From Erysipelotrichaceae bacterium (lineage in GTDB: Bacteria > Bacillota_I > Bacilli_A > Erysipelotrichales > Coprobacillaceae), in NCBI GenBank assembly GCA_021201315.1, contig JAJQFG010000107.1, forward strand, positions 1 through 47,675: DNA of 47,675 nt. Reading direction: 5' to 3'. The position numbers and the translations under genes were made by a program. Below, piece by piece: positions 1-8,413 of this stretch (positions are counted from its first letter, which is position 1; every line of letters begins with the position of its first letter). The notes under the pieces are model-generated. The model was not told where the DNA came from, searched no databases, and saw only the letters and a program-made list of their open reading frames with translations.

Positions 1-53
1 GTTCAACACTTGACTCTTTTTTATTTAACTGTCCATTTTACAGGGTACATTTT
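1..53. mobile_element. Probable end of an insertion sequence (IS3-like terminus)
   Basis: Read on the minus strand from about position 50 the sequence begins TGTACCCTGTAAAATGGACA, which resembles the termini of IS3/IS150-group elements (TGTACTG..CCC...AGT-GGACA pattern, from general knowledge). It directly abuts a gene that lacks its 5' part, and a stop codon (53-55) lies at the junction. The body of the element would lie outside the window. No transposase is visible, so the family is only a guess. Confidence 0.35.
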
Positions 54-61
54 AAGCAAAT

Positions 62-568
62 GTGACCTATTTAGTCACATATGCTAATGGAAAAGAAACA
101 AGTACAAAGAAAATAAAAGAAGATATTATTGAAGAAGCTACTGATGAAATTATTCGTTATGGTGGTATTAGTGAAGGTACAACTTTTACAGGAAAACTGA
201 CTACCTATGGTGGTGACTGTAGTGGTTGTGGTGGAACTTCTTCATCAGGTGTGAAATTATCAGCATCAACAGGTGTTAACAATTCTAATTCACCATATCT
301 TACTTATAATGGAACAAAGTATTATTGTTTAGCTGCTGACAGATCGATTCCTTTTGGTACAATTATTAAGATTACAAACCATAATTTAAATACGGATAGT
401 ACTATTTATGGTATTGTAGTTGATCGTGGTGGTGCAATCACAGGTAGTCATATAGATATATTTAATGGAAGTGAATCAGGAAAAACCTATTTTTCTGGTG
501 GTACTTCTAATAACACTTCTTATGAAGTGATATCAGTTGGTAGTGGAAATGCTAACTTTTGGAGATAA
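62..568 (+). CDS. 5'-truncated G5/3D-domain cell wall protein fragment
   Basis: The first ~30 residues (VTYLVTYANGKET...) look like the end of a G5 domain. The rest is a 3D (Asp-Asp-Asp, RlpA/MltA-like double-psi beta-barrel) domain with the typical VVDRGGAITGSHIDIF segment near the C-terminus. Family members are secreted peptidoglycan-active proteins with an N-terminal signal or anchor and one or more G5 domains, usually over 250 residues. Here the signal peptide and most of G5 are missing: the open frame is closed by a TAA at 53-55, right where the IS-like terminus ends, and the only start is a GTG with no ribosome binding site. I read it as a gene interrupted by an insertion; the fragment is probably not expressed as a functional protein. 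Confidence 0.75.
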   Translation: MTYLVTYANGKETSTKKIKEDIIEEATDEIIRYGGISEGTTFTGKLTTYGGDCSGCGGTSSSGVKLSASTGVNNSNSPYLTYNGTKYYCLAADRSIPFGTIIKITNHNLNTDSTIYGIVVDRGGAITGSHIDIFNGSESGKTYFSGGTSNNTSYEVISVGSGNANFWR

Positions 569-591
569 GTGCAGGTAACTGCACTTTTTTT
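567..591 (+). terminator. Intrinsic terminator after the 3D-domain fragment
   Basis: Stem AAGTGCAG (567-574), loop GTAA, stem CTGCACTT (579-586), followed by a seven-T run. It begins at the stop codon of the 3D gene. Confidence 0.85.
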
Positions 592-617
592 GTTAAAAAA
601 TTGTAGATTTTCTAAAG

Positions 618-1151
618 TTATAGTTTGTTTTTTAAAACTTCAAGCACATTAGCAATCTCCTCTGCAGGCTCAGGATTATCACTATTTAACCAATCATAGA
701 GAATGGAAAAAGTACCTTGAAAGACAAATTGACGTATATATTTAACATCTGTTTGTGAGTAGTTGCTTTCATCTATCATATTTTGAAAAATAATATTAAT
801 ACTAGGAATAGCAAATAAATGCTCAGAAAACTCCTGCATAGGTACGGAGCGAACAAGGATGCAAAATAACTCACGTTGATCATACAAATGTTGCAATATT
901 AGTTGCAAAGCATTGGTGCTTTTAGTAATAATATGTTTTAAATCCTCATCTAATTGTTTGAGAAAGTCCATTTCAATTTCATATAGCAGGTCTTCCTGAC
1001 TACCATAGTATTTATAAAAGGTTGTGCGATTGATTTGCGATACTTGACACAGTTCATAAACTGTTATTTTATTTAGTGGCTTTTCTTTTAAAAGCTGAAG
1101 TAATCCATTCTTAAGCATGATTTTACTGATTCGTATTCTTTGGTTTTCCAT
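618..1151 (-). CDS. TetR/AcrR-family transcriptional regulator
   Basis: A 177-residue protein with a TetR helix-turn-helix at about residues 25-60 (KITVYELCQVSQINRTTFYKYY) and a helical C-terminal ligand domain of the short TetR_C_7/8 type. The start at 1151 has a GAGGT site five bases upstream. It is divergent from the HXXEE operon, and the 166-bp gap holds three TGTTGAC elements and two clean palindromes, so it most likely represses that operon and itself. A second, related TetR (34722-35270) has the same N[RS][ST]TFY.YYGSQ recognition helix and a similar palindrome in its own divergent promoter. The ligand is unknown. Confidence 0.9.
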   Translation of the reverse strand: MENQRIRISKIMLKNGLLQLLKEKPLNKITVYELCQVSQINRTTFYKYYGSQEDLLYEIEMDFLKQLDEDLKHIITKSTNALQLILQHLYDQRELFCILVRSVPMQEFSEHLFAIPSINIIFQNMIDESNYSQTDVKYIRQFVFQGTFSILYDWLNSDNPEPAEEIANVLEVLKNKL

Positions 1152-1177
1152 TTTTACCTCGACAAATTCTAAATTTC

Positions 1178-1247
1178 TGTTGACTTTAAAACAATATAAT
1201 CATGTTATGTTGACAACAAAACATTTTAACATCAACAGTTTGTTGAC
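1178..1247. promoter_or_regulatory. TetR operator cluster (TGTTGAC / CAACA-TGTTG palindromes)
   Basis: TGTTGAC occurs at 1178-1184, 1208-1214 and 1241-1247. Two of these lie in palindromes: TGTTGACAACA (1208-1218) and TCAACA-GTT-TGTTGA (1232-1246, six-base arms). They sit between the divergent tetR and HXXEE genes, the expected place for TetR operators. Binding is inferred from position and symmetry. Confidence 0.6.
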
Positions 1248-1317
1248 TTTAATGATTACTGTAAATTATAATGAATTAACAAATATTTGTCAAATTGTTA
1301 TTTAGGAGGTTAATTGT

Positions 1318-1998
1318 ATGAAATTTTGGAGACGAAATTGGTATTATATTGGTGGTATTCTCTTTGTAATTTTAGCCTTTGTAATGGGACTATGGGGTTG
1401 TGATCACTTAAGTAAAATTCGTATTATTTTGATATTTAGTTGGATGGGAATGTTGATGCATCAATTTGAAGAATATGCTTTTCCAGGTGGTTTTCCACTT
1501 ATTTCTAATATGGCAGGACTAGGAGAAACAGAACATCCAGAACGTTATCCATTAAATGCAAGACAAAGTTTTTTGAGTAATGTTATATTTTGTTATTTGA
1601 GTTATATTATTCCTATTTGTTTTCCTAATCTTATTTGGATGGGAGCTTGTCAAGCATTGGCTGGTGTATGGCAACTTCCAGGACATGGTATTGTTATGAA
1701 TATACGTTTAAAAAGTAAATATAATCCTGGACTTGCGTCTACTGCTTTTTTACAGACACCTGTGGCAATTTATTATATTTGGTATGTTATTACTTATTTG
1801 CCAGAAAAAGCAGGACAACTTTGGTGGGGTATTCCAGGATCTATTTTAATGTTGCTTCTTACTTTTATTATTCCAATCCTATTGATGATGGACAAAAATT
1901 CACCTTATCCTTTTGAAGATAGAGAATTATATGGCTATAATAAAGAACATGTAAATGCTCTTTGGGAAGAACGTAAAGCTGCAAAGGAGGAGTGTTAA
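1318..1998 (+). CDS. HXXEE-domain integral membrane protein (first copy)
   Basis: A 226-residue multi-spanning membrane protein carrying the signature HQFEEYAFPGG at about residues 42-52, which defines the HXXEE family (a Pfam family of unknown function). A second conserved patch, GHGIVMN...YNPGL, lies around residues 120-140. Alternating hydrophobic stretches suggest five or six membrane helices; the C-terminus is charged and cytosolic-looking. The start has GGAGG ten bases upstream. It is followed after two bases by a second HXXEE gene, then by two redox genes. Function unknown; the conserved His/Glu residues inside the membrane suggest a metal or heme site, which is inference. Confidence 0.8.
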   Translation: MKFWRRNWYYIGGILFVILAFVMGLWGCDHLSKIRIILIFSWMGMLMHQFEEYAFPGGFPLISNMAGLGETEHPERYPLNARQSFLSNVIFCYLSYIIPICFPNLIWMGACQALAGVWQLPGHGIVMNIRLKSKYNPGLASTAFLQTPVAIYYIWYVITYLPEKAGQLWWGIPGSILMLLLTFIIPILLMMDKNSPYPFEDRELYGYNKEHVNALWEERKAAKEEC

Positions 1999-2000
1999 TT

Positions 2001-2705
2001 ATGGTAAAAAAATTAGATAAATGGTGTGATATTAATTGGATTATTTTTATATGTGTTACAGGTGTTGTTACAGGTGTATTATCTGCGATATATTGGAATG
2101 ATATGCCTTTAGGTGCACAAGGTGCAGTATTTGTAGCATTAATTATGCCTTTTCATGTATTAGAGGAATGGAAGTTTCCTGGTGGTCTTCATATTTTCTA
2201 TAATGTGTTGTTAGGACCAAAAGATATAAAAAAGCAGCAAATTGATAGATTCCCTATGAGCCGACTGACAGATATGATTACTAATGTGGGTTTACAATGG
2301 ATTCCATTATGTTATCTAGTGCTCAGTTTGTTCACTGGCCTTTCTAATGCTACCGCTTTATGTATGATGTTATTATGTTTTATTGAAGTATTAGCACATA
2401 CTGGTGGTGGTATTCTTACCTATTTCTGGCTAAGAAAAGATGGAAAGAAAACCATCTATCATCCAGGTTTTGCTACTTCCTGGATGATGTTCTTGCCAGC
2501 AGGAGTCTACATCTTATCACATTTACAAAATATTACAGGTAGTGATTGGTTATGGGCTATTATTTTATTTGTTGTTATGATGATGATTTGTATTGTCTTA
2601 ACAGAAACACCACTTAAAAAGTGGGTATACAAACAAGAAAAAGGTGTATTTGCCTTTGAAGATGCTAAATATTATGAAAAGTATCCTTCTTTTTGGAAGA
2701 AGTAA
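2001..2705 (+). CDS. HXXEE-domain integral membrane protein (second copy)
   Basis: A 234-residue membrane protein with HVLEEWKFPGG near residues 50-60 and a matching downstream patch (AHTGGG...YHPGFATS), so it is a paralogue of the preceding gene. I place the start at the ATG at 2001 because AAGGAGG (1984-1990) is ten bases before it; an in-frame GTG at 1992 is only one base from that site. The ribosome binding site lies inside the 3' end of the first HXXEE gene, so the two are translationally linked. The copies have diverged well apart, suggesting two non-redundant subunits rather than a recent duplication. Biochemical role unknown. Confidence 0.8.
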   Translation: MVKKLDKWCDINWIIFICVTGVVTGVLSAIYWNDMPLGAQGAVFVALIMPFHVLEEWKFPGGLHIFYNVLLGPKDIKKQQIDRFPMSRLTDMITNVGLQWIPLCYLVLSLFTGLSNATALCMMLLCFIEVLAHTGGGILTYFWLRKDGKKTIYHPGFATSWMMFLPAGVYILSHLQNITGSDWLWAIILFVVMMMICIVLTETPLKKWVYKQEKGVFAFEDAKYYEKYPSFWKK

Positions 2706-2731
2706 TGTAAGCAAATATTAAGGAGAAAATT

Positions 2732-3544
2732 ATGGCAGAAAGAACTGTTATTTATTATTATACTGGTTCTGGAAATACACTTTCTGTTTCCAACAAGATT
2801 GCAGAAGTATTAGGATATACTGATGTTTGTTCAATTTATAGTCTAAAAAATAATGCTTGTATTCCAGATAAATATGATCGTGTGGGAATTGCTACAGCAA
2901 CATGGTTCATTCGCCCACCAAGAATCGTAAAAGAAATATGTGAAAAGATGCAACTTAATCCATCACAAAAGGTTTTCATTATTGCTACATGTGGTGGCTA
3001 TGATGGATTTGTCTTGATTGACCTAAAGGCCATTTTACAGGCTAAAGTTAATGCACCAATTCAGACTTTTATGCTCCCTATGCCTCCTAATCACATTGTA
3101 GGATTTTCTCCGATGCCAGATGGAATTGTAAAAATCTATTTGAATCATGAGAAGAAAGCCACGAAAAAAATTGTAAAAGCAATCCAAAGTGAAAAAAGAA
3201 CGAAAGATCGTAAAGGACGTGGACGAAAGGCATGGAACTGGTGTTCTAGAACATTTAATCTACATTTAGGAGTCGATCGTGATTCTACGGAAGGTGGCTT
3301 TTATACAACGGATGCTTGCATTCATTGTGGAATATGTGAAAAAATCTGTCAAGCAGGTAATATCCATCTTAGTGAAAATGGAGTTGAGTGGGGACATGAT
3401 TGCCAACAATGTATGGCTTGCATTATGTGGTGCCCACATAAAGCCATTTGGCATCCTAATGTGCCTAAAAATAGACGTCGTTATCATCATCCAGATGTTA
3501 CATTATCTGATATGATTCATTCTGGCGAAGGAACAGATAAATAA
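2732..3544 (+). CDS. EFR1-family flavodoxin-ferredoxin fusion protein
   Basis: 270 residues. The N-terminal ~150 residues form a flavodoxin-like fold with the FMN phosphate loop YTGSGNTLS (about 11-19). The C-terminal part carries two [4Fe-4S] motifs: CIHCGICEKIC (about 191-201) and CQQCMACIMWCP (about 224-235). This is the EFR1 layout, a cytosolic electron carrier coupling FMN and iron-sulfur clusters. It has a good site (AAGGAG, nine bases before ATG) and sits between the HXXEE pair and an SDR dehydrogenase, so it plausibly feeds electrons to or from the membrane proteins. The partner is inferred from position only. Confidence 0.88.
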   Translation: MAERTVIYYYTGSGNTLSVSNKIAEVLGYTDVCSIYSLKNNACIPDKYDRVGIATATWFIRPPRIVKEICEKMQLNPSQKVFIIATCGGYDGFVLIDLKAILQAKVNAPIQTFMLPMPPNHIVGFSPMPDGIVKIYLNHEKKATKKIVKAIQSEKRTKDRKGRGRKAWNWCSRTFNLHLGVDRDSTEGGFYTTDACIHCGICEKICQAGNIHLSENGVEWGHDCQQCMACIMWCPHKAIWHPNVPKNRRRYHHPDVTLSDMIHSGEGTDK

Positions 3545-3566
3545 AATCAATTTTAAAGGAGTATTT

Positions 3567-4475
3567 ATGAGCTGGAAATTAGATGATGTACCTAATCTTA
3601 CAGGTAAAGTGATAATTGTTACAGGAGCAAATAGTGGTTTAGGATTTGAAACAACAAAGGAACTTGCCCGTAAAGGGGCAAAAGTTGTTATGGCTTGTCG
3701 AAATCCTCAAAAAGCTAAAAAGGCTATGCAAAAGATAAAAGATGATATTCCTGATGCTGATTTGGATATTATACTTTTAGATTTAGCCAGTCAACAAAGT
3801 GTTGCAGATTTTGCCAATCAATTTAAGAAAAGATATAACCGTCTTGATGTCCTCATCAACAATGCGGGAATTATGGCAGCTCCATATTCAGAAACCATAG
3901 ATGGATTTGAAAACCATTTTGCTACTAATTATCTTGGCCATTTTGCCTTAACGGGTAGATTATTTGATTTATTAGAAGCTACACCAAATGCAAGAGTTGT
4001 CAGTGTTAGCAGCTTAGCATATTTTCTTGGAAATAAAATTAATTTTGATAATTTGTATTATGAACATCGCAAAGGTTATGGTAGATGGAGAGCATATGGA
4101 CGTTCTAAAATGGAAATGCTTTTATTTGCTTATGAAATGCAGCGACGACTTACACGCACAGGTAAATCTACAATTTCGCTTGCTGCTCACCCTGGCTTGG
4201 CACAAACAAATATTATGCCTGCACAAGCAAATAATGCTGTAACTAAGAAATTATTAACATGGCTTTCTTATATATTAAAGCCAACTATTTATGGAGCAAT
4301 GCCTCTTATTCGTGCAGCTACAGATAAAGATGTTAAAGGTGGCGAATATTTTGGCCCATCAAAAGATAGAATGCCAAATGTCGTCAAATCCAATAAAGCT
4401 TCTCATAATCTGGATACGGCAAATAAATTATGGGAAATTTCAGAAGAATTAATAGGACTTTATTATTTAGATTAA
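3567..4475 (+). CDS. Short-chain dehydrogenase/reductase
   Basis: 302 residues with the classical SDR marks: TGANSGLG cofactor loop near residues 19-26, LDVLINNAG near 90-98, catalytic Ser in VSVSSLAYF and the YGRSK (Tyr-x-x-x-Lys) motif around 177-181. The length and the NSGLG/NNAGIM pattern resemble the retinol-dehydrogenase/WWOX-like group, which act on hydrophobic alcohols or ketones. The residues after the cofactor loop (ACRNP) suggest NADP(H). It is the last gene of the TetR-controlled unit and ends at a strong two-way terminator. Substrate unknown; a lipid-like substrate would fit the two neighbouring membrane proteins but is a guess. Confidence 0.88.
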   Translation: MSWKLDDVPNLTGKVIIVTGANSGLGFETTKELARKGAKVVMACRNPQKAKKAMQKIKDDIPDADLDIILLDLASQQSVADFANQFKKRYNRLDVLINNAGIMAAPYSETIDGFENHFATNYLGHFALTGRLFDLLEATPNARVVSVSSLAYFLGNKINFDNLYYEHRKGYGRWRAYGRSKMEMLLFAYEMQRRLTRTGKSTISLAAHPGLAQTNIMPAQANNAVTKKLLTWLSYILKPTIYGAMPLIRAATDKDVKGGEYFGPSKDRMPNVVKSNKASHNLDTANKLWEISEELIGLYYLD

Positions 4476-4477
4476 CA

Positions 4478-4512
4478 AAAATAGATTGTACTTTTAATGT
4501 ACAATCTATTTT
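4478..4512. terminator. Bidirectional terminator between convergent genes
   Basis: Perfect 14-bp stem: AAAATAGATTGTAC (4478-4491), 7-base loop, GTACAATCTATTTT (4499-4512). A/T runs on both sides suit termination in both directions; the right arm overlaps the stop codon of the minus-strand CoA-binding gene. Confidence 0.85.
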
Positions 4513-4883
4513 GTTTCTACTAATATACAAGCTTGTATAACATTTACACCGACATTTTTCATATGTTCTAATAACTCATCATCATAAGTACCAGGTTGCA
4601 TCCATGCATATTGAATACCTAAATCAGTCATCTGTTTAATATATTCAAATGCATATTTCTTGTTGACAACAAATACAACAACATCAATAGGTGCATGAAT
4701 ATCCTCTAATGATTTATATAGAGATATACCATCAACTTCATTATATATTGGTGATACACCATAAGTATCATATCCTCTTTCAATCAATCTTTTAAATATC
4801 TTATAACCATATTTATCCTTGTTTTGTGTGACACCTAATACTGCAAAATGTTTATATTTCTTTAATATTTCCTTTGGTTCCAT
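4506..4883 (-). CDS. CoA-binding (YccU-like) protein
   Basis: A 125-residue Rossmann-like CoA_binding domain protein: the beta strand and glycine region KHFAVLGVTQNKDKYGY near residues 10-26, YDTYGVSP near 38-45, and the C-terminal AWMQPGTYDDELLEHMKNVGVNVI. It matches the small standalone CoA-binding family, whose physiological role is not established. The start is set at 4883 because GAGGTG lies six bases upstream; an ATG 30 bases further upstream has no such site. It is divergent from mnmG and shares a terminator with the SDR gene. Confidence 0.85.
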   Translation of the reverse strand: MEPKEILKKYKHFAVLGVTQNKDKYGYKIFKRLIERGYDTYGVSPIYNEVDGISLYKSLEDIHAPIDVVVFVVNKKYAFEYIKQMTDLGIQYAWMQPGTYDDELLEHMKNVGVNVIQACILVETK

Positions 4884-4917
4884 TGTTTTCACCTCAAAGG
4901 GATTATAACACATCTCA

Positions 4918-4946
4918 TTGATAAGTTTAAGTTTTTGTGCTAATAT
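4918..4946 (+). promoter_or_regulatory. Promoter for mnmG-rsmG
   Basis: TTGATA (4918-4923), 17-base spacer, TAATAT (4941-4946), 21 bases before the AAGGGAG site of mnmG. Good match to a vegetative sigma factor promoter. Confidence 0.6.
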
Positions 4947-4972
4947 GTATGCGATTAAAGGGAGTGGTATAA

Positions 4973-6832
4973 ATGTATGATGTGATTGTTGTAGGAGGAG
5001 GACATGCTGGTATAGAAGCCTGTTTGGCTGCTAGTCGTATTGGTGTTAAAACATTGTTGGTGACATCACATTTTGATAATGTTGGATGCATGCCTTGTAA
5101 TACATCTATTGGCGGTCCAGCCAAAGGAATTATCGTAAGGGAAATAGATGCCTTAGGTGGGCAGATGGGAAAGACAACCGATGAAACTTATCTACAAATG
5201 AAAATGTTGAATACAGCCAAAGGTCCTGGTGTACAATCGCTAAGGGCTCAAGCTGATAAACAAGCTTATCCACGCTATATGCGTGAAACAATCAAAAAAC
5301 AAGAAAATCTTGATATTAAAGAAGCAATGGTGGAAGATTTGATTGTTGAAAATAATAAAGTTAAAGGCGTGATATTAAGTGATGGTACTAAGATTGAAAG
5401 TCAAACTGTCATTTTAACTACAGGAACATATTTAAAGGCAGAAGTCTTGGTAGGTGATCAAAAGACATCAAGTGGCCCTAACTCTGAAAAACCATCATTA
5501 TTCTTATCAGATAAACTTAAAGAATATGGATTTCGCATTCAAAGACTAAAAACAGGAACACCTCCTAGAGTTGAAATTAATAGTGTTGATTATTCAAAAA
5601 CAACATTACAACCAGGTAGCGATGAACCATTAGCTTTTAGTTATGAAACAACACATTTCACTCCTGCATCCGAACAATTACCATGTTACTTAACTTATAC
5701 CAATGAAGAAACACATAAAATCATACGTGATAATCTTCACCGTTCTTCTATGTATTCAGGAATTGTTAAAGGAATTGGACCAAGATATTGTCCATCCATT
5801 GAAGATAAAGTTGTTAAATTTGCTGATAAAGATCGTCATCAAATATTCTTAGAACCAGAATCTAAAGAAATGAATACTATCTATGTTCAAGGATTCTCTA
5901 CTTCTATGCCTCATGACGTGCAAGAAAAAATGGTTCGTACATTACCAGGCCTTGAAAATTGTATTATTTTAAAGTATGCATATGCAATTGAATACGATGC
6001 CATCGATCCATTGCAATTATGGCCTTCATTAGAAACAAAGGTATTAGAAAATCTATTTACAGCTGGTCAAATTAATGGTACAAGTGGTTACGAAGAAGCA
6101 GCCGGTCAAGGTTTGATTGCTGGTATTAATGCTGTTAAAAAAATACAACATAAGGAACCATTAATACTTAGAAGAGATGAAGCTTATATTGGTGTATTAA
6201 TAGATGATTTGGTTACAAAAGGTACCAAAGAACCTTATCGCATGTTAACATCAAGAGCGGAATATCGTTTATTATTAAGACATGATAATGCTGATGAAAG
6301 ACTTAGAAAATATGGTTATGAAGCAGGTTTAGTTAGCGAAGATGTTTATCAGGCTTATCTTGATAAAATGAAACGTATCCATGATGAAATTGATAGATTG
6401 GATACGATTCGTTTTACACCTAAGCATGAAATTAATGACTTATTAGAAGATATTGGTTCTTCAAGACTTAATGAAGGTGTAAGTGCCAAAGCTATCTTAC
6501 AAAGGCCAGAACTTGATTATCAAAAAATTAAACCTTATATTGGTGAAACAACCCTAACAAGTGAAGAAGAAAAACGTGTTACTATTCTTATTAAATATAA
6601 AGGTTACATTGATAAAACATTAAGACAAGTTGCTAAAGTGAAAAAAATGGAAGAAAAACAAATACCATTAGATATCGACTATAATGATGTTCCTAACCTA
6701 GCTATCGAAGCTAGACAGAAACTCATTGATATTAGACCATTAACCATTGCGCAGGCTTCTCGTATATCTGGTATCAATCCTGCAGATATATCAGTATTAC
6801 TCATTTATTTAAAACAACATTATGGAGAATAA
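4973..6832 (+). CDS. mnmG: tRNA uridine-5-carboxymethylaminomethyl modification enzyme MnmG (GidA)
   Basis: 619 residues, the normal MnmG length. The N-terminal FAD-binding loop [11 protein letters not shown], the [14 protein letters not shown] Cys motif and the C-terminal helical domain ([15 protein letters not shown]) are all present. With MnmE it installs the cmnm5 group on the wobble uridine of several tRNAs. The start follows AAGGGAG by a normal distance. It is followed by rsmG at one base, the conserved origin-proximal arrangement of Bacillota; mnmE is not in the window upstream. Confidence 0.97.
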   Translation: MYDVIVVGGGHAGIEACLAASRIGVKTLLVTSHFDNVGCMPCNTSIGGPAKGIIVREIDALGGQMGKTTDETYLQMKMLNTAKGPGVQSLRAQADKQAYPRYMRETIKKQENLDIKEAMVEDLIVENNKVKGVILSDGTKIESQTVILTTGTYLKAEVLVGDQKTSSGPNSEKPSLFLSDKLKEYGFRIQRLKTGTPPRVEINSVDYSKTTLQPGSDEPLAFSYETTHFTPASEQLPCYLTYTNEETHKIIRDNLHRSSMYSGIVKGIGPRYCPSIEDKVVKFADKDRHQIFLEPESKEMNTIYVQGFSTSMPHDVQEKMVRTLPGLENCIILKYAYAIEYDAIDPLQLWPSLETKVLENLFTAGQINGTSGYEEAAGQGLIAGINAVKKIQHKEPLILRRDEAYIGVLIDDLVTKGTKEPYRMLTSRAEYRLLLRHDNADERLRKYGYEAGLVSEDVYQAYLDKMKRIHDEIDRLDTIRFTPKHEINDLLEDIGSSRLNEGVSAKAILQRPELDYQKIKPYIGETTLTSEEEKRVTILIKYKGYIDKTLRQVAKVKKMEEKQIPLDIDYNDVPNLAIEARQKLIDIRPLTIAQASRISGINPADISVLLIYLKQHYGE

Positions 6833-6833
6833 A

Positions 6834-7538
6834 ATGAATCAAACACAATTTATTAATGAACTACAAAAAAACAACATTAATCTTACAAATAAACAACTTC
6901 AACAATTTGAGACTTATTATCAAACACTTATAGAATGGAATCAAAAGATGAATTTAACAGCTATAACTGATAAAGAAGATGTTTATCTTAAACACTTCTA
7001 TGATTCATTAACAATATCTTTTAATCAACATTTTGATCATCAATCTCTATGTGATGTAGGTGCAGGTGCTGGATTTCCCTCTATTCCTCTGAAGATTGTA
7101 TATCCAAATCTTAAAATAACTATTATTGATTCACTCAATAAACGTATTACATTTTTAAAACATCTTGTAGACGAATTAGAATTAAAAGATGTTGAACTTA
7201 TCCATGCTAGAGCAGAAGAATATGGAAAGACTCATCGCGAACGCTTTGATATTGTAACAGCTAGAGCAGTTGCTAGATTAGATATTTTAGGTGAATTATG
7301 TATACCATTAGTCAAAGTTGGAGGCGAATTTATAGCATTAAAAGGTCTTAAAGGAGAAGAAGAGTTATTAGAAGCTGAAATGGGTATAGAAAAACTTGGT
7401 GGACAAATAGTTATGGAAAAAGAATTTACATTATCTGATGATAATGATTATCGTTATAATCTCTATATTGAAAAAATGAAAAAAACACCCAATAAATATC
7501 CAAGAAGTTATAGTCAAATTAAAAAGAAACCATTATAA
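6834..7538 (+). CDS. rsmG: 16S rRNA (guanine-527-N7)-methyltransferase RsmG (GidB)
   Basis: 234 residues with the RsmG SAM-binding motif DVGAGAGFPSIPLKI near residues 67-81, the LTAI..........HFYDSL motif before it and the TARAVARLD motif after it. It methylates N7 of G527 of 16S rRNA. The start is placed at 6834, since GGAG at 6824-6827 lies six bases upstream; an in-frame ATG at 6822 overlaps that site. It is one base from the mnmG stop, so it is co-transcribed. It ends at a clear terminator. In many Bacillota noc follows directly; here a metabolic cluster of about 5.4 kb intervenes. Confidence 0.97.
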   Translation: MNQTQFINELQKNNINLTNKQLQQFETYYQTLIEWNQKMNLTAITDKEDVYLKHFYDSLTISFNQHFDHQSLCDVGAGAGFPSIPLKIVYPNLKITIIDSLNKRITFLKHLVDELELKDVELIHARAEEYGKTHRERFDIVTARAVARLDILGELCIPLVKVGGEFIALKGLKGEEELLEAEMGIEKLGGQIVMEKEFTLSDDNDYRYNLYIEKMKKTPNKYPRSYSQIKKKPL

Positions 7539-7568
7539 ACAATTTATTGAGAAATAAATTGTTTTTTT
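7537..7568 (+). terminator. Intrinsic terminator of mnmG-rsmG
   Basis: Stem AAACAATTTATT (7537-7548), loop GAGA, stem AATAAATTGTTT (7553-7564), T-run to 7568. It overlaps the rsmG stop codon. Confidence 0.85.
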
Positions 7569-7658
7569 ATTGTTTTAAGGATTGAAAAATCGATGAATAT
7601 GTTTATAATAAATACAAAATAATAAAAAACAATAAAAATTAATAAAAGAGGTGATAAC

Positions 7659-8405
7659 GTGTTTGCAAAAGAAAGACAAGAAGATATTGTCAATAAGATT
7701 AATCTTCAAGGAAGTGTTAAAGTCAAAGATTTAGCTTTAGAATATGATGTTACAGAGGATTGCATTCGTAAGGATTTATCATTACTGGAAAGACAGGGAC
7801 TTTTAAAAAAAGAATATGGTGGAGCTATTAGTATTAGAAATAATCCTCATCTGTATAGCAGTACTGATCGCAAAAAAACACCAAATAATGAAAGAATCAT
7901 TATTGCTCAAAAAGCAATAGAGTTAATTAATGAAAACGAAACAATTTATCTTGATGTTTCCTTAAGCAGTTTGGAAATTGCGATATTATTAAATGAATCT
8001 TCTAAGGAATTAACCATTATTACAAATATGATTGATGTATTAAATACATTAAGAGCTAATCAAAATATAAAACTTATTTTTATAGGAGGAACAATCAATC
8101 ATGAAGGAGATGCTTTTTGGGATTCTATGTCTTGTATGATGTTGGATTATTTTAGAATAGATAAAGCCTTTTTAGGAGTTGTTGGGGTCAATACAAACAA
8201 TGGTCAAATATCAACTTATTATATAGATGATGGTTTTATGAAACGCAAAGTCATAGCTCAAAGTCATAAGAGTTATTTGATGTGTGAAAGTAGAAAGTTT
8301 AAAGAAGATGGAGATTTTATCTTTGGTAGTTTGAATGATATTGATGGTTTAATTGTTAGTGATATAACTGATAATCTTAATGATTTTGATGTGGATATTA
8401 TATAG
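7659..8405 (+). CDS. DeoR-family transcriptional regulator
   Basis: 248 residues. The N-terminal DeoR winged helix (KERQEDIVNKI...VKVKDLALEYDVTEDCIRKDLSLLERQG, residues 4-48) is followed by a sugar-isomerase-like effector domain (GGTINHEGDAFWDSM). The GTG start at 7659 has AGAGGTG about seven bases before it. It lies eight bases upstream of the glycyl radical enzyme gene in the same direction, so it probably controls the operon in response to a phosphorylated sugar intermediate, as is usual for DeoR proteins. No operator could be pinned down in the AT-rich gap upstream. Confidence 0.9.
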   Translation: MFAKERQEDIVNKINLQGSVKVKDLALEYDVTEDCIRKDLSLLERQGLLKKEYGGAISIRNNPHLYSSTDRKKTPNNERIIIAQKAIELINENETIYLDVSLSSLEIAILLNESSKELTIITNMIDVLNTLRANQNIKLIFIGGTINHEGDAFWDSMSCMMLDYFRIDKAFLGVVGVNTNNGQISTYYIDDGFMKRKVIAQSHKSYLMCESRKFKEDGDFIFGSLNDIDGLIVSDITDNLNDFDVDII

Positions 8406-8413
8406 GAGAATTT

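Noticed and set aside
1117-1305. 62-codon frame across the tetR-HXXEE gap
   Set aside because: It covers the operator region, lacks a ribosome site and has the composition of non-coding AT-rich DNA.
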